From: Persephonella sp.
Lineage (GTDB): Bacteria > Aquificota > Aquificia > Aquificales > Hydrogenothermaceae
Reading direction: 5' to 3'
Length of the DNA: 64,000 bases
NCBI RefSeq assembly: GCF_027023985.1
Contig: NZ_JALVTW010000033.1
Span: 62,001 to 126,000, forward strand
Position 1 is the stretch's first letter, and each line of letters starts with the position of its first letter. A model generated the notes under the pieces. It ran no database searches, was not told the DNA's origin, and saw nothing but the letters and a program-made list of their open reading frames with translations. Shown here one piece after another: positions 46,179 through 53,410 of the stretch. A program made the translations under genes and the position numbers.

Positions 46179-46793
46179 TTAATCTTTATCACAATCTTCA
46201 ATACATATTCTTTTTATTTCTACTTTTCCACCGCAAGCCTGATAACAGGCATCAAATATTTCTTTGCAACCACAATCACATTTACATAAAGCCCTTTCTT
46301 TTTCTAAAACTTCCTGATAAGAAATTTCTTCAGGTTTTTCAGGTGCAACAGGGGTGCTATATTCAAGTTTTTTTAATGCTCTTTTTATATTTTCTTTACG
46401 ATAACAGGCTTCCTTATCCTTATACTGTGCACATAACCTTTCATAGAATTTTAAATCTGCTTTTAATCTTTCTATTGTTTTTTCTCTTTCACGAAGCTGG
46501 TTTTGGTAAATTCTGTATTGTTTATAATATTCCTGCAATTTTTGTGTATATTCCTTTTCAAGCTGGTCATAAATTTTTTTGGCTTTCTCAGGAGCTTTTA
46601 ATAAACATTGATTATAGTTTTTTTGACAGGTATCCTGACACTTTAGGAATTCTTCTTGACATTTGTTCACACAGGCTTTATCTGTAGGGGGATGATATAT
46701 CTTTTCTATTTTATATTTAGGTGAAGAACACCCCGAAAAAAACACAGCAAAAAATATTCCAGCTATAATAAATCTAAAAACAGGTTTTACCAT
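46179..46793 (-). CDS. Cysteine-rich lipoprotein with coiled coil
   Basis: A 204-residue predicted lipoprotein. I start at the ATG 46791-46793 (AAGGGC 7 bases upstream), which gives a signal sequence ending FFAVFFSGC-like FFSGCSS lipobox with Cys at about residue 21. Mature part: a Cys cluster spaced C-x3-C-x6-C-x3-C-x6-C (KACVNKCQEEFLKCQDTC...), a Lys/Glu/Gln-rich coiled coil (about 75-145), and a second cluster CKCDCGC followed by CYQAC and CIEDC. Spacing suggests helical hairpins held by disulfides or a metal site. No family recognised. Its start codon overlaps that of the divergent deacetylase. Confidence 0.7.
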   Translation of the reverse strand: MVKPVFRFIIAGIFFAVFFSGCSSPKYKIEKIYHPPTDKACVNKCQEEFLKCQDTCQKNYNQCLLKAPEKAKKIYDQLEKEYTQKLQEYYKQYRIYQNQLREREKTIERLKADLKFYERLCAQYKDKEACYRKENIKRALKKLEYSTPVAPEKPEEISYQEVLEKERALCKCDCGCKEIFDACYQACGGKVEIKRICIEDCDKD

Positions 46794-47661
46794 GAAAAAG
46801 CCCTTAATTCTTTTTTTACTAATGATAAATATCTCGTTAGCACAAATCAAGGATTACAGATTAATACATAAAACATTTGAGTTTAATGGGCATAGATTTT
46901 TAGCAATAAGGGAATTTATCCTCAATAATTCTAAACAGGTTTTGGCTGTTGATATTGATAGCTTAAGAACAAAGATATTCCCTGAAAAACAGATAGAGTT
47001 TAAACAGTTCGAGATAAAAAATAGTAGATATTTTCGCTTAATTCAAAAAAGTATATCAGACAAGTTATACAACGGCGGCTTAAGAAATGGAAACACAGAT
47101 AAAGTTTACTTAACAGTTGATTTATGCCCATCCTCTAAAAAGGAAGCATTTGAAATTAAAACTATGAAAAATTTCTTAAAGAAAGGATATAAAAATATTG
47201 CCTTTTCTATAACAGGAAGATGGTTTTTGAAAAATAAAAAGTTTGTGGAGTGGATTAAAAATAGCGGTTTAAATGTTGTATGGATAAATCATACTTTCAC
47301 GCATTTTTATAAACGGAGATTGCCTTTAGACAAAAACTTCCTGATGAAAAAAGGAACAAACCTGTTTTATGAGATTACTGCAGTTGAAAAACTACTTATT
47401 GAAAATGGGATTACCCCTTCTGTTTTTATCCGTTATCCCGGGCTTGTTGCAGATTACAGGATAAGGAAAACAGTTGCTGAAAAATACGGTCTTATTGCCC
47501 TTGGCAGTGATGCATGGCTTGCTTTAGGACAAAAAGTAAAAGAAGGTTCAATTATACTTATTCACGGGAACAAAAATGAACCTGCAGGAATAAAAATTTT
47601 TAATAAATTATTAGACAGAAAAAAACTGAAATTTGATTATCTGTATAATATAAAGCCATGA
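46792..47661 (+). CDS. Polysaccharide deacetylase (NodB-homology) family protein
   Basis: An exported 289-residue protein: signal peptide MKKPLILFLLMINISLA, then a NodB-type fold with VYLTVDLCP (catalytic Asp, about residue 108), WINHTFTHF (metal His pair HxxxH), RYPG and the terminal IILIHGN. The first motif has TVDLCP instead of TFDDGP, so one metal Asp is replaced and activity may differ. The start codon overlaps that of the divergent lipoprotein gene (CATG). Its stop overlaps aat by 4 bases. Confidence 0.78.
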   Translation: MKKPLILFLLMINISLAQIKDYRLIHKTFEFNGHRFLAIREFILNNSKQVLAVDIDSLRTKIFPEKQIEFKQFEIKNSRYFRLIQKSISDKLYNGGLRNGNTDKVYLTVDLCPSSKKEAFEIKTMKNFLKKGYKNIAFSITGRWFLKNKKFVEWIKNSGLNVVWINHTFTHFYKRRLPLDKNFLMKKGTNLFYEITAVEKLLIENGITPSVFIRYPGLVADYRIRKTVAEKYGLIALGSDAWLALGQKVKEGSIILIHGNKNEPAGIKIFNKLLDRKKLKFDYLYNIKP

Positions 47662-48323
47662 TTTGGTTAGATAAAGAGGATATATGGTTTCCTGACCCTT
47701 ATAATGCCCCGGGGGATTATCCCCTTGCCATAGGTGGAGATTTATCTCCTGAAAGACTTATTTTTGCATATTCTTTAGGGATATTCCCATGGTATTCTGA
47801 AGGGGAGCCTATCTTATGGTGGTCTCCGGACCCAAGAATGGTTTTGTTTCCTGATGAGCTGAAAATATCCAGAAGCCTAAAAAAAGTCCTGAAAAACAAG
47901 GGCTTTGAAGTCAAATTCAACACTGCATTTGAGGAAGTGATAAAAAACTGTGCCACCGTAAAGAGAAAAGGTCAGGATGGCACATGGTTAACTCCAGAAA
48001 TGATAGAAGCTTATATAAGATTACATAAACTTGGATTTGCCCATAGTGTAGAGACATATTTAGATGGAAATCTGGTCGGGGGTTTGTATGGAGTAGCTAT
48101 AGGCGGTGCATTTTTCGGAGAATCTATGTTCCACAAAGTATCTGATGCTTCAAAGGTGGCCTTTGTCCATCTTGTTAACAGGCTAAAAGAAAAAGGATTT
48201 GATATTATCGATTGTCAGCAGTCTACACCCCATATGGCAAGGTTTGGTGCAAGGGAAATTCCAAGGAAAGAGTTCTTGGATATTATTAGTAAGTCAATTC
48301 ACAAAAAAACATCTTTAGTATAA
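47658..48323 (+). CDS. aat: Leucyl/phenylalanyl-tRNA-protein transferase
   Basis: Adds Leu or Phe to N-terminal Lys/Arg, marking proteins for ClpAP. The 221-residue protein is canonical: FPDPYNAPGDYPLAIGGDLSPERL at the start (motif GGDLSPERLI), YSLGIFPWYSEGEPILWWSPDPRMVL, GTWLTPEMIEAY, HSVETYLDGNLVGGLYGVAIGGAFFGESMF (key GGLYGVAIG) and DCQQSTPHMARFGAREI. ATG overlaps the deacetylase stop. Confidence 0.97.
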   Translation: MIWLDKEDIWFPDPYNAPGDYPLAIGGDLSPERLIFAYSLGIFPWYSEGEPILWWSPDPRMVLFPDELKISRSLKKVLKNKGFEVKFNTAFEEVIKNCATVKRKGQDGTWLTPEMIEAYIRLHKLGFAHSVETYLDGNLVGGLYGVAIGGAFFGESMFHKVSDASKVAFVHLVNRLKEKGFDIIDCQQSTPHMARFGAREIPRKEFLDIISKSIHKKTSLV

Positions 48324-48981
48324 TTCCAACTCTTTTTCTTTAATTTCCTCTTTTGATTTTTGGTAAAGTTTTTTTCTTTTTCCTTTTAAATTTTGGGTTA
48401 GTTCTTGAATTTTATTTGCATTACATATTTTTAAGACTTCCAGTCCTTGTATCAAATCATTTTGTTTTTTTACATAACTTTGCCTTCTTTGTGCTACTAT
48501 CTATTTATGAATATGAAATCTTTCTGAAGAAGGTAAAGGAATTTCTACGCCTTCAACATCTACATAAATGATATCCTCCAATAAATCACTTATAAAAGGA
48601 AGAGGAGTAGCATCAATATTTAGATTTTCCAATTTTAAAATTTTGCTTTTATAACCTGCTGGTTCTTCAATTATAAATTCTATATCTATATTTTCCCCTT
48701 TAAATGTTGCATAGCTATAACCTGTTATTGTTCCTATTATTTCTGGAAAAAATCCTAATTCCTCTAATTTTCCCTACAGGTTAAATTTTATTTTTTTATT
48801 TTTTACATATAGCATATAGACTGAAAACAAAATCTATATCTAACGTTCTTAATGCATACTTAAAGTCAGGATATTTAAATCTATAAAAATATAAAACCCA
48901 ACTTCCTCCCAAAACATAATATCCTTTTAGATATTTATTCAATTGATTTATAACTTTTAAAACATCATCAATTTCTGCCAT
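48315..48981 (-). pseudogene. Degraded nucleotidyltransferase gene (one frameshift, two nonsense codons)
   Basis: Starts intact at 48981: MAEIDDVLKVINQLNK, YYVLGGSWVLYFY and TLDIDFVF (the GG and DxD-like motifs of a nucleotidyltransferase), then stops at 48796. A different frame continues the protein: KLEELGFFPEIIGTITGYSYATF, DIEFIIEEPAGYK, DIIYVDVEGVEIPLPS and a long C-terminal helix ending EIKEKELELY at 48315. In that frame TAG occurs at 48774-48776 and 48501-48503. Total length 667 bases, not divisible by three. It overlaps the intact partner gene by 14 bases. Probably a former toxin-antitoxin or defence module. Confidence 0.75.
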
Positions 48982-49288
48982 TAGAAATCCTTAATAGTTT
49001 ATTTAATTCTTCAATTCTTTCTTTTAATCGTTTTTTTTCTGCAATTAACCTTCTTCTTTCATTTATTTGTTTTTCAATATTTTCATCAACTTTTCCTACA
49101 AAAATAGATTTTACTTTTTTACCTTCTCTTTTTGATTTATATAAATATTTATAGGTTTTATCTTCTTTTTTTATTTCTCTTATCCATCCGGAAGGCAAAG
49201 ATTTTAGTCTATGCTCTATTACTTTTAGTCTTCCTAAAAGCCTTTCTCTCTCTTCTATTAAGATATTTTCTATGATTTTGTTCTTCAT
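48968..49288 (-). CDS. DUF6788-like helical protein, partner of the broken nucleotidyltransferase
   Basis: A 106-residue very basic protein: helix (ILIEERERLLGRLKVIEHRL), a central strand region LPSGWIREIKKEDKTYKYLY with GKKVKSIFVGKVDE, and a C-terminal helix (ERRRLIAEKKRLKERIEEL). The pattern resembles DUF6788, small proteins often placed before nucleotidyltransferases in mobile or toxin-antitoxin-like loci. The reading frame is intact although its partner is dead. The ATG is directly preceded by a palindrome, not by a ribosome-binding site, so it may be autoregulated and leaderless or nearly so. Confidence 0.6.
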   Translation of the reverse strand: MKNKIIENILIEERERLLGRLKVIEHRLKSLPSGWIREIKKEDKTYKYLYKSKREGKKVKSIFVGKVDENIEKQINERRRLIAEKKRLKERIEELNKLLRISNGRN

Positions 49289-49326
49289 TACACTACACAG
49301 TGTATATCAAATTAAATGTAGTGTAA
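49288..49326 (-). promoter_or_regulatory. Nested palindromic operator before the DUF6788-like gene
   Basis: TTACACTAC (49288-49296) and GTAGTGTAA (49318-49326) are perfect 9-base inverted arms 21 bases apart. Nested in the left side is TACACT-ACAC-AGTGTA (49289-49304). The sites lie exactly where the promoter of the minus-strand gene should be. Confidence 0.6.
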
Positions 49327-49391
49327 AGATTATACAAACAAAAACTATGTTAAATATATAATTCTCGTTGTTGACACAGATCTAAAAGTTT

Positions 49392-49542
49392 TTAAAAGGT
49401 TTGCTTAGTTTCTAACTTGACAAATCCCAATTCACAGAGGTAAGTTAATACTAACTTACGGCAGGGCCCATCTGCGTTCCATCTTACCCGGAAGGGCTTC
49501 TTCCTGCGCAGATTTCTGGAGGGGGACAACTCCTCCCTTTTT
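49392..49542 (-). mobile_element. GC-rich structured segment: probable 3' relic of an IS200/IS605 tnpB, or an unknown structured RNA
   Basis: GC content rises sharply against the AT-rich surroundings. The minus strand stays open and ends FVKLETKQTF then stop at 49392, much like the low-complexity tails of TnpB proteins (often ending in KQE/KLET-type sequence); upstream similarity is lost at about 49540 where another gene begins. Structure is strong on either strand: an 8-bp stem GTAAGTTA-ATAC-TAACTTAC (49440-49459), a 7-bp stem ATCTGCG/CGCAGAT (49470-49476 with 49507-49513) enclosing CCC-GGAA-GGG, and GGAGGGG/CTCCTCC (49518-49536) followed on the plus strand by TTTTT, a terminator. Such folding is expected of tnpB 3' ends, which give rise to guide RNAs. 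Confidence 0.4.
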
Positions 49543-49550
49543 GGTATAAT
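49523..49550 (+). promoter_or_regulatory. Leaderless promoter of the TPR/SPOR gene
   Basis: GGGACA (49523-49528), 16 bases, perfect TATAAT (49545-49550), then six bases and ATG at 49557. There is no ribosome-binding site. The -35 and spacer coincide with the terminator hairpin of the upstream structured segment. Confidence 0.5.
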
Positions 49551-49556
49551 TTGTTT

Positions 49557-50693
49557 ATGAGGAAAATAGTTCTTATATTTCTTTTTATAGCAGGCCTTTC
49601 CTATGGCTTTTCCGAGAAGGAAAGAAATACACTTCTGAGAGTTATTCAAGGATTATACAAAGACGGGGTATATTCCACTGCTGCACAAAAAGGTCTTGAA
49701 TACTTGAAAAAAGCCCCTAAAAATGACCCCTACAGAGAAAAAATTATAAAGCTCATATTTTCTTCCCTTTACAAAGCTGGAGATAAAAAGCAGTTTCTCA
49801 AATATATTGAGGAAATAAAAAATCAAAAAATATCACCTGAAACAGCTGAATATATTTATATCCTTGGTCTTAAACTGTTTAAAAATTCTCCAGAAAAAAC
49901 AAAAATAATTCAATTTTATATACCATTTGCACCTGAAGATAAACAAAAAGCATTATACAAAGAACTTGCAATTATATATGCAAAAGCAAAAAACTGGAAA
50001 GAAATAGAAAAACTGCCAGATATAAAAGAACTTAGATTATTTAAGGCCTTAGCCCTTTATAAACAGAAAAAATACAAAGAAGTAATAGAATACACCCAGC
50101 GGCTTGGAAAGTTTCCCCCAGAAACAAAAGAAAAGGTGCTTTACTACAGGGCATTATCTTTTATAAAAACAAAACAACCGGAAAAAGCCGTAAAAGAGCT
50201 GGAAGCAATAACATTTAAAACACCGGATATGCTTAAATTTCTGGCAGGATATTATCTGAAAAAGAAAAACTATATAATGGCTGAAAGATACTTAAAACAG
50301 CTTACGACAGAAGAAAAATATAAAGATTTTGCCTATTACTATCTGGGAGTTATTCAGGATTTAAACAAAAACTATAAAAAAGCAGCAAAATACTATCTAA
50401 AAGCTACAAAATATAAATCTAAATACGGCCAGCTTGCTCAAAAAAGATTACAGCAGTTTAAAAAAGCTAAGGTTATATCTGAATACTCTGTGAGGGTTGC
50501 TGTTTTTTCTACAGAAGATAAAGCTAAAAAACTGCTAAAAAAATTAAATCTAAAAGAATGTTTTGTAAAAAAATATAAAAAATATTACGGTGTGTTCTGT
50601 GGAAAATCAATTTCAAAAGAAGAACTGAAACCCTTGCAGCAAAAAATAAAGTCTAAAGGAATAAAAGATAGCATAATCACTCAACTACCATAA
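49557..50693 (+). CDS. Exported TPR protein with C-terminal SPOR-like domain
   Basis: A 378-residue protein. MRKIVLIFLFIAGLSYG is a signal peptide; about residues 20-300 are helical repeats of TPR type (for example KVLYYRALSFIKTKQPEKAV and FAYYYLGVIQDLNKNYKKA), and the end (SVRVAVFSTEDKAKKLLKKL ... KYYGVFCG) has the beta-alpha-beta layout of a SPOR peptidoglycan-binding domain. It may act in envelope assembly or division. I use ATG 49557; an in-frame TTG two codons upstream overlaps the region just after the -10 box. Confidence 0.75.
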   Translation: MRKIVLIFLFIAGLSYGFSEKERNTLLRVIQGLYKDGVYSTAAQKGLEYLKKAPKNDPYREKIIKLIFSSLYKAGDKKQFLKYIEEIKNQKISPETAEYIYILGLKLFKNSPEKTKIIQFYIPFAPEDKQKALYKELAIIYAKAKNWKEIEKLPDIKELRLFKALALYKQKKYKEVIEYTQRLGKFPPETKEKVLYYRALSFIKTKQPEKAVKELEAITFKTPDMLKFLAGYYLKKKNYIMAERYLKQLTTEEKYKDFAYYYLGVIQDLNKNYKKAAKYYLKATKYKSKYGQLAQKRLQQFKKAKVISEYSVRVAVFSTEDKAKKLLKKLNLKECFVKKYKKYYGVFCGKSISKEELKPLQQKIKSKGIKDSIITQLP

Positions 50694-50768
50694 AAAGCTA
50701 ATCTAAATCATTTTTCTGTTTTTCGGTTTTTACTAAGATATTTTTCAAAAAAATGAGGAGGTTTGCTG

Positions 50769-51098
50769 ATGTCAGCAGATTTTAAGCATGTATTTGTATG
50801 TTTACAAAGAAAACCACCTGGAATGCCTTCCTGTGGTGATAAAGGTTCAGACCAGATTTTCCAGAAGTTTCAGGAAGAAATGATGATGAAAAACCTTTTT
50901 GATAAAATGGCTGTTACCCCAACAGGTTGCCTGGGACCTTGTATGATGGGACCAACAGTTGTTGTTTATCCTGATGCTGTATGGTATGGAAATGTAAAAC
51001 CTGAAGATGTTCCTGAAATCATTGAAAAACATATCTTAGGTGGTGAACCTGTAGAAAGACTGGTTACATCCAAAGGTAGACCACCTGCCATGTTTTAA
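50769..51098 (+). CDS. Thioredoxin-like [2Fe-2S] ferredoxin
   Basis: A 109-residue ferredoxin of the Aquifex/Clostridium pasteurianum thioredoxin-fold type. FKHVFVCLQRKPPG, PSCGDKGS and TPTGCLGPCMMGPTVVVYPD provide the four cluster cysteines; GNVKPEDVPEIIEKH and GEPVERLV complete the fold. The similarity to the Aquifex aeolicus protein as I remember it is high across the whole length. ATG at 50769 is 7 bases behind AGGAGG; an upstream TTG in frame is too close to that site. Physiological partner unknown. Confidence 0.93.
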   Translation: MSADFKHVFVCLQRKPPGMPSCGDKGSDQIFQKFQEEMMMKNLFDKMAVTPTGCLGPCMMGPTVVVYPDAVWYGNVKPEDVPEIIEKHILGGEPVERLVTSKGRPPAMF

Positions 51099-51103
51099 AT
51101 CCT

Positions 51104-51129
51104 AAAAGCCCCATCTTTTGGGGCTTTTT
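51104..51129 (+). terminator. Terminator of the [2Fe-2S] ferredoxin gene
   Basis: AAAAGCCCC/GGGGCTTTT, 9-bp perfect stem with a 7-base loop, merging into TTTTT. Confidence 0.88.
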
Positions 51130-51209
51130 ATTTCTAAATTTTTAGCATTCTCAATCTATAACAAATCCAGTAGAGATTTCAGTTTCTTGTCTTTCTATCA
51201 ATAATCTTT

Positions 51210-51250
51210 TTTGCAAATGATTTGCAAAATTTCTCTGACTCTTTTATACT
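51210..51250 (+). promoter_or_regulatory. metF promoter with tandem TTTGCAAA operator (leaderless)
   Basis: TTGCAA (51222-51227), 17 bases, TATACT (51245-51250), then six bases and the metF ATG. Two copies of the 8-base palindrome TTTGCAAA (51210-51217 and 51221-51228), 11 bases apart, cover the -35 box. The same element, with two differences over 18 bases, lies at the BtuB-like receptor promoter. Confidence 0.6.
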
Positions 51251-51256
51251 GTTTTT

Positions 51257-52135
51257 ATGAAGATATCAGAAATCCTTAAGCAGGTTAAAAGAAGTATTTC
51301 TTTTGAGTTTTTCCCTCCTAAAAGTGCAGAGGGTGAAGAAGCTTTATTTAAAACAATCAAAGAGCTTGTGTTTATAAATCCAACTTTTGTTTCTATTACA
51401 TACGGGGCAGGTGGAACTACAAGAGAAAGGACAATAAGAGTTGTCAAAAAGATTCATACCCAGACAAATCTGACTGTAATGGCACACCAGACCTGTATAG
51501 GTCATACCAGAAAAGAAATTATAGATATCCTAAGCCAATATAAAGAAATAGGCGTTCAAAATGTCCTTGCATTAAGGGGAGATATTCCGCAGGGACAGGA
51601 GGAAACATTTGTTTTTCCTCCTGATGGTTGTAGATATGCAAGCGAACTTGTTTCACTGATAAGAGAAACATTTGGGGACTGGTTTAGTATAGGAGTTGCA
51701 GCATATCCGGAAGGGCATCCTGAAAGCCCAGATTTAGATACGGATATATACTACTTTAAAAAGAAAGTGGAAGCTGGAGCAGAATTTGCCATAACCCAGA
51801 TGTTCTTTGACAACAGATATTTTTATAACTATATTGAAAAACTACAGAAAGAAGGTGTTGATATCCCTGTTATCCCGGGAATTATGCCTATTACAAACTT
51901 TAAACAGATTAAAAAATTTGCAGATATGTGCGGCGCAACAATACCCGGGGAATTAATCCAAAAACTGCAAGCTGTGGCAGATAAACCTGAAGAAATTGAA
52001 AAAATAGGAATAGACTATGCTGTTAAACAATGTGAAGACCTCCTTAAAAATGGTGTGAAAGGCCTTCACTTTTATACCCTTAACAAATCAAAGGCTACTA
52101 TAGAGATATACAACCGAATTAAGGAGCTTATATAA
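51257..52135 (+). CDS. metF: Methylenetetrahydrofolate reductase
   Basis: FAD enzyme reducing methylene-THF to methyl-THF, the methyl donor for methionine synthase. 292 residues with [13 protein letters not shown] (catalytic Glu), [39 protein letters not shown] and [10 protein letters not shown], all in the usual TIM-barrel order. The ATG at 51257 has no ribosome-binding site and lies six bases after the -10 box. The shared operator with a BtuB-like gene suits a pathway whose next enzyme (MetH) uses cobalamin. Confidence 0.97.
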   Translation: MKISEILKQVKRSISFEFFPPKSAEGEEALFKTIKELVFINPTFVSITYGAGGTTRERTIRVVKKIHTQTNLTVMAHQTCIGHTRKEIIDILSQYKEIGVQNVLALRGDIPQGQEETFVFPPDGCRYASELVSLIRETFGDWFSIGVAAYPEGHPESPDLDTDIYYFKKKVEAGAEFAITQMFFDNRYFYNYIEKLQKEGVDIPVIPGIMPITNFKQIKKFADMCGATIPGELIQKLQAVADKPEEIEKIGIDYAVKQCEDLLKNGVKGLHFYTLNKSKATIEIYNRIKELI

Positions 52136-52170
52136 ACTCATTTTTAATAGGTTTTACAGCAGGAATAATC

Positions 52171-52647
52171 TTATTTATGATGTTCCCTTTTCATAAACTC
52201 TTCCCAGCTTATATTAAATCTGTAATAAAGCCATTTTGCCACTGCTTCTTTTTCTTCCTCTGATAAGCCTTTACCTATAGGTGGCATTGTTCCAAAAACT
52301 TTAAATGCCATAGGAAGACAAACACCTTTATCTTTGGAAGGATTTGTTATGTAATCTTTTACAAAAGCTACAAACTCTTTTTCTGAAGGATAAAACTTTT
52401 TAACCCTTGCAGATACTTCGGCCATAGGAGGTGCACCGAAAGGTGGTCTTCCACCTGCCATAACTGTTTTTTTGATTTTTTCTATCTGCTGGGGTGTTAC
52501 ACTTTCCCAGTGGCAAGCTGAACAAGTTTTTTTATAAACCTGATAACCAAATTTTATTTCTTGCTTAGAGACTTCAGGTTTTTGTTGTGTTTGACAGGAA
52601 AATAATATCGCCGATACAGATAAACCAGCCAAAATATACTTCTTCAT
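52171..52647 (-). CDS. Monoheme c-type cytochrome lipoprotein
   Basis: A 158-residue exported cytochrome. The signal peptide ends at a lipobox (ILFSC, Cys at about residue 18), heme is attached at CSACHW (about 36-41), and the likely axial Met is in FGTMPPIGKGL. A helix with KEAVAKWLYYRF closes the class I fold. Probably anchored to the inner or outer membrane facing the periplasm and acting as an electron carrier. Starts 2 bases after the Yip1-type gene end, so the two form an operon. Confidence 0.82.
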   Translation of the reverse strand: MKKYILAGLSVSAILFSCQTQQKPEVSKQEIKFGYQVYKKTCSACHWESVTPQQIEKIKKTVMAGGRPPFGAPPMAEVSARVKKFYPSEKEFVAFVKDYITNPSKDKGVCLPMAFKVFGTMPPIGKGLSEEEKEAVAKWLYYRFNISWEEFMKREHHK

Positions 52648-52649
52648 TT

Positions 52650-53324
52650 TTACACCCCTAAAATTTTGTATGTAATTAATGTTTCAACCTGTCCAATAAT
52701 ACCGCTGAGAACAATATACAGAATAACAACCACTATAATAAACTGAAAATTTTTAGATTTTTCAGTTGGAATATCGAGGACTTTTTCAGCAGCAACAAAT
52801 ATAAGATAAAAGGTGTAAAACATAGCTATAAACACAACAAACATAGAAATAGGAGAGTTCATTATATAAAAAATCCCTGCTACCCAGGATGGTATCAAGG
52901 CAAAAGTAGCAACGGTAAAAGATTTAACTGGGTCTTTTATTCCTCCAAAGGCTGGAGCAAGGAAAAATATAATGGCCGTTAAAACAACAGGCTTAAACAG
53001 TTCAAAACCATAAGTGGTGAGTGCAATTAATGCCTCCTGGATAATATCATTATCCTGTAGTTCTACCATTAATGCCTGCATATATCTAATTGTGGCTTCA
53101 GATTGCTGAGTGTCTTTCTGTGCCATTTCAAGAAACTTTTTGATTGCATTTACATAATAATCCCTGAATACCACAAAGCCTAAAAAGTGCCCTATAGCCG
53201 GAATTGCAGCAAAAAATATTATGTATTTTAGATAAAGTTGCTGGATTGTGAAATATTTTTCTTTTAGGCTTTCCCATGCTGTTTTAGGTTTTAGATAAAG
53301 GTCTAAAAACTCCTGAAAACTCAT
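52650..53324 (-). CDS. Yip1-domain membrane protein
   Basis: A 224-residue protein with five membrane helices and an N-terminal FQEFLDLYLKPKTAWESLKE, the Yip1-type opening (a short amphipathic region with the PxxxW element). Helices follow at about 30-50, 92-112, 115-135, 145-170 and 190-215. Bacterial Yip1 proteins have no established role. The downstream cytochrome gene is cotranscribed. Confidence 0.7.
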   Translation of the reverse strand: MSFQEFLDLYLKPKTAWESLKEKYFTIQQLYLKYIIFFAAIPAIGHFLGFVVFRDYYVNAIKKFLEMAQKDTQQSEATIRYMQALMVELQDNDIIQEALIALTTYGFELFKPVVLTAIIFFLAPAFGGIKDPVKSFTVATFALIPSWVAGIFYIMNSPISMFVVFIAMFYTFYLIFVAAEKVLDIPTEKSKNFQFIIVVVILYIVLSGIIGQVETLITYKILGV

Positions 53325-53410
53325 TAATACCCTCCGGTAATAATCTTAACTTCTATCTTACTTTTATTCTTTCTGAATATCAATTAAAATTTTGTCCAAG
53401 GAGGTGGCAG

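Noticed and set aside
48353-48571. Plus-strand 72-residue open frame
   Set aside because: It is antisense to the degraded nucleotidyltransferase, has no ribosome-binding site and a Phe/Leu-rich composition expected from the opposite strand.
49420-49545. SRP (4.5S), 6S or another known housekeeping RNA
   Set aside because: The segment is structured and has a GGAA tetraloop like SRP helix 8, but the conserved GGUCAGG...AGCAGCC bases are missing on both strands, and the 6S fold is not recognisable.
49392-49649. Intact 85-residue minus-strand protein
   Set aside because: Its first half is antisense to the signal peptide of the TPR gene and lacks a start signal; only the tail resembles a TnpB end, so it is treated as a relic.
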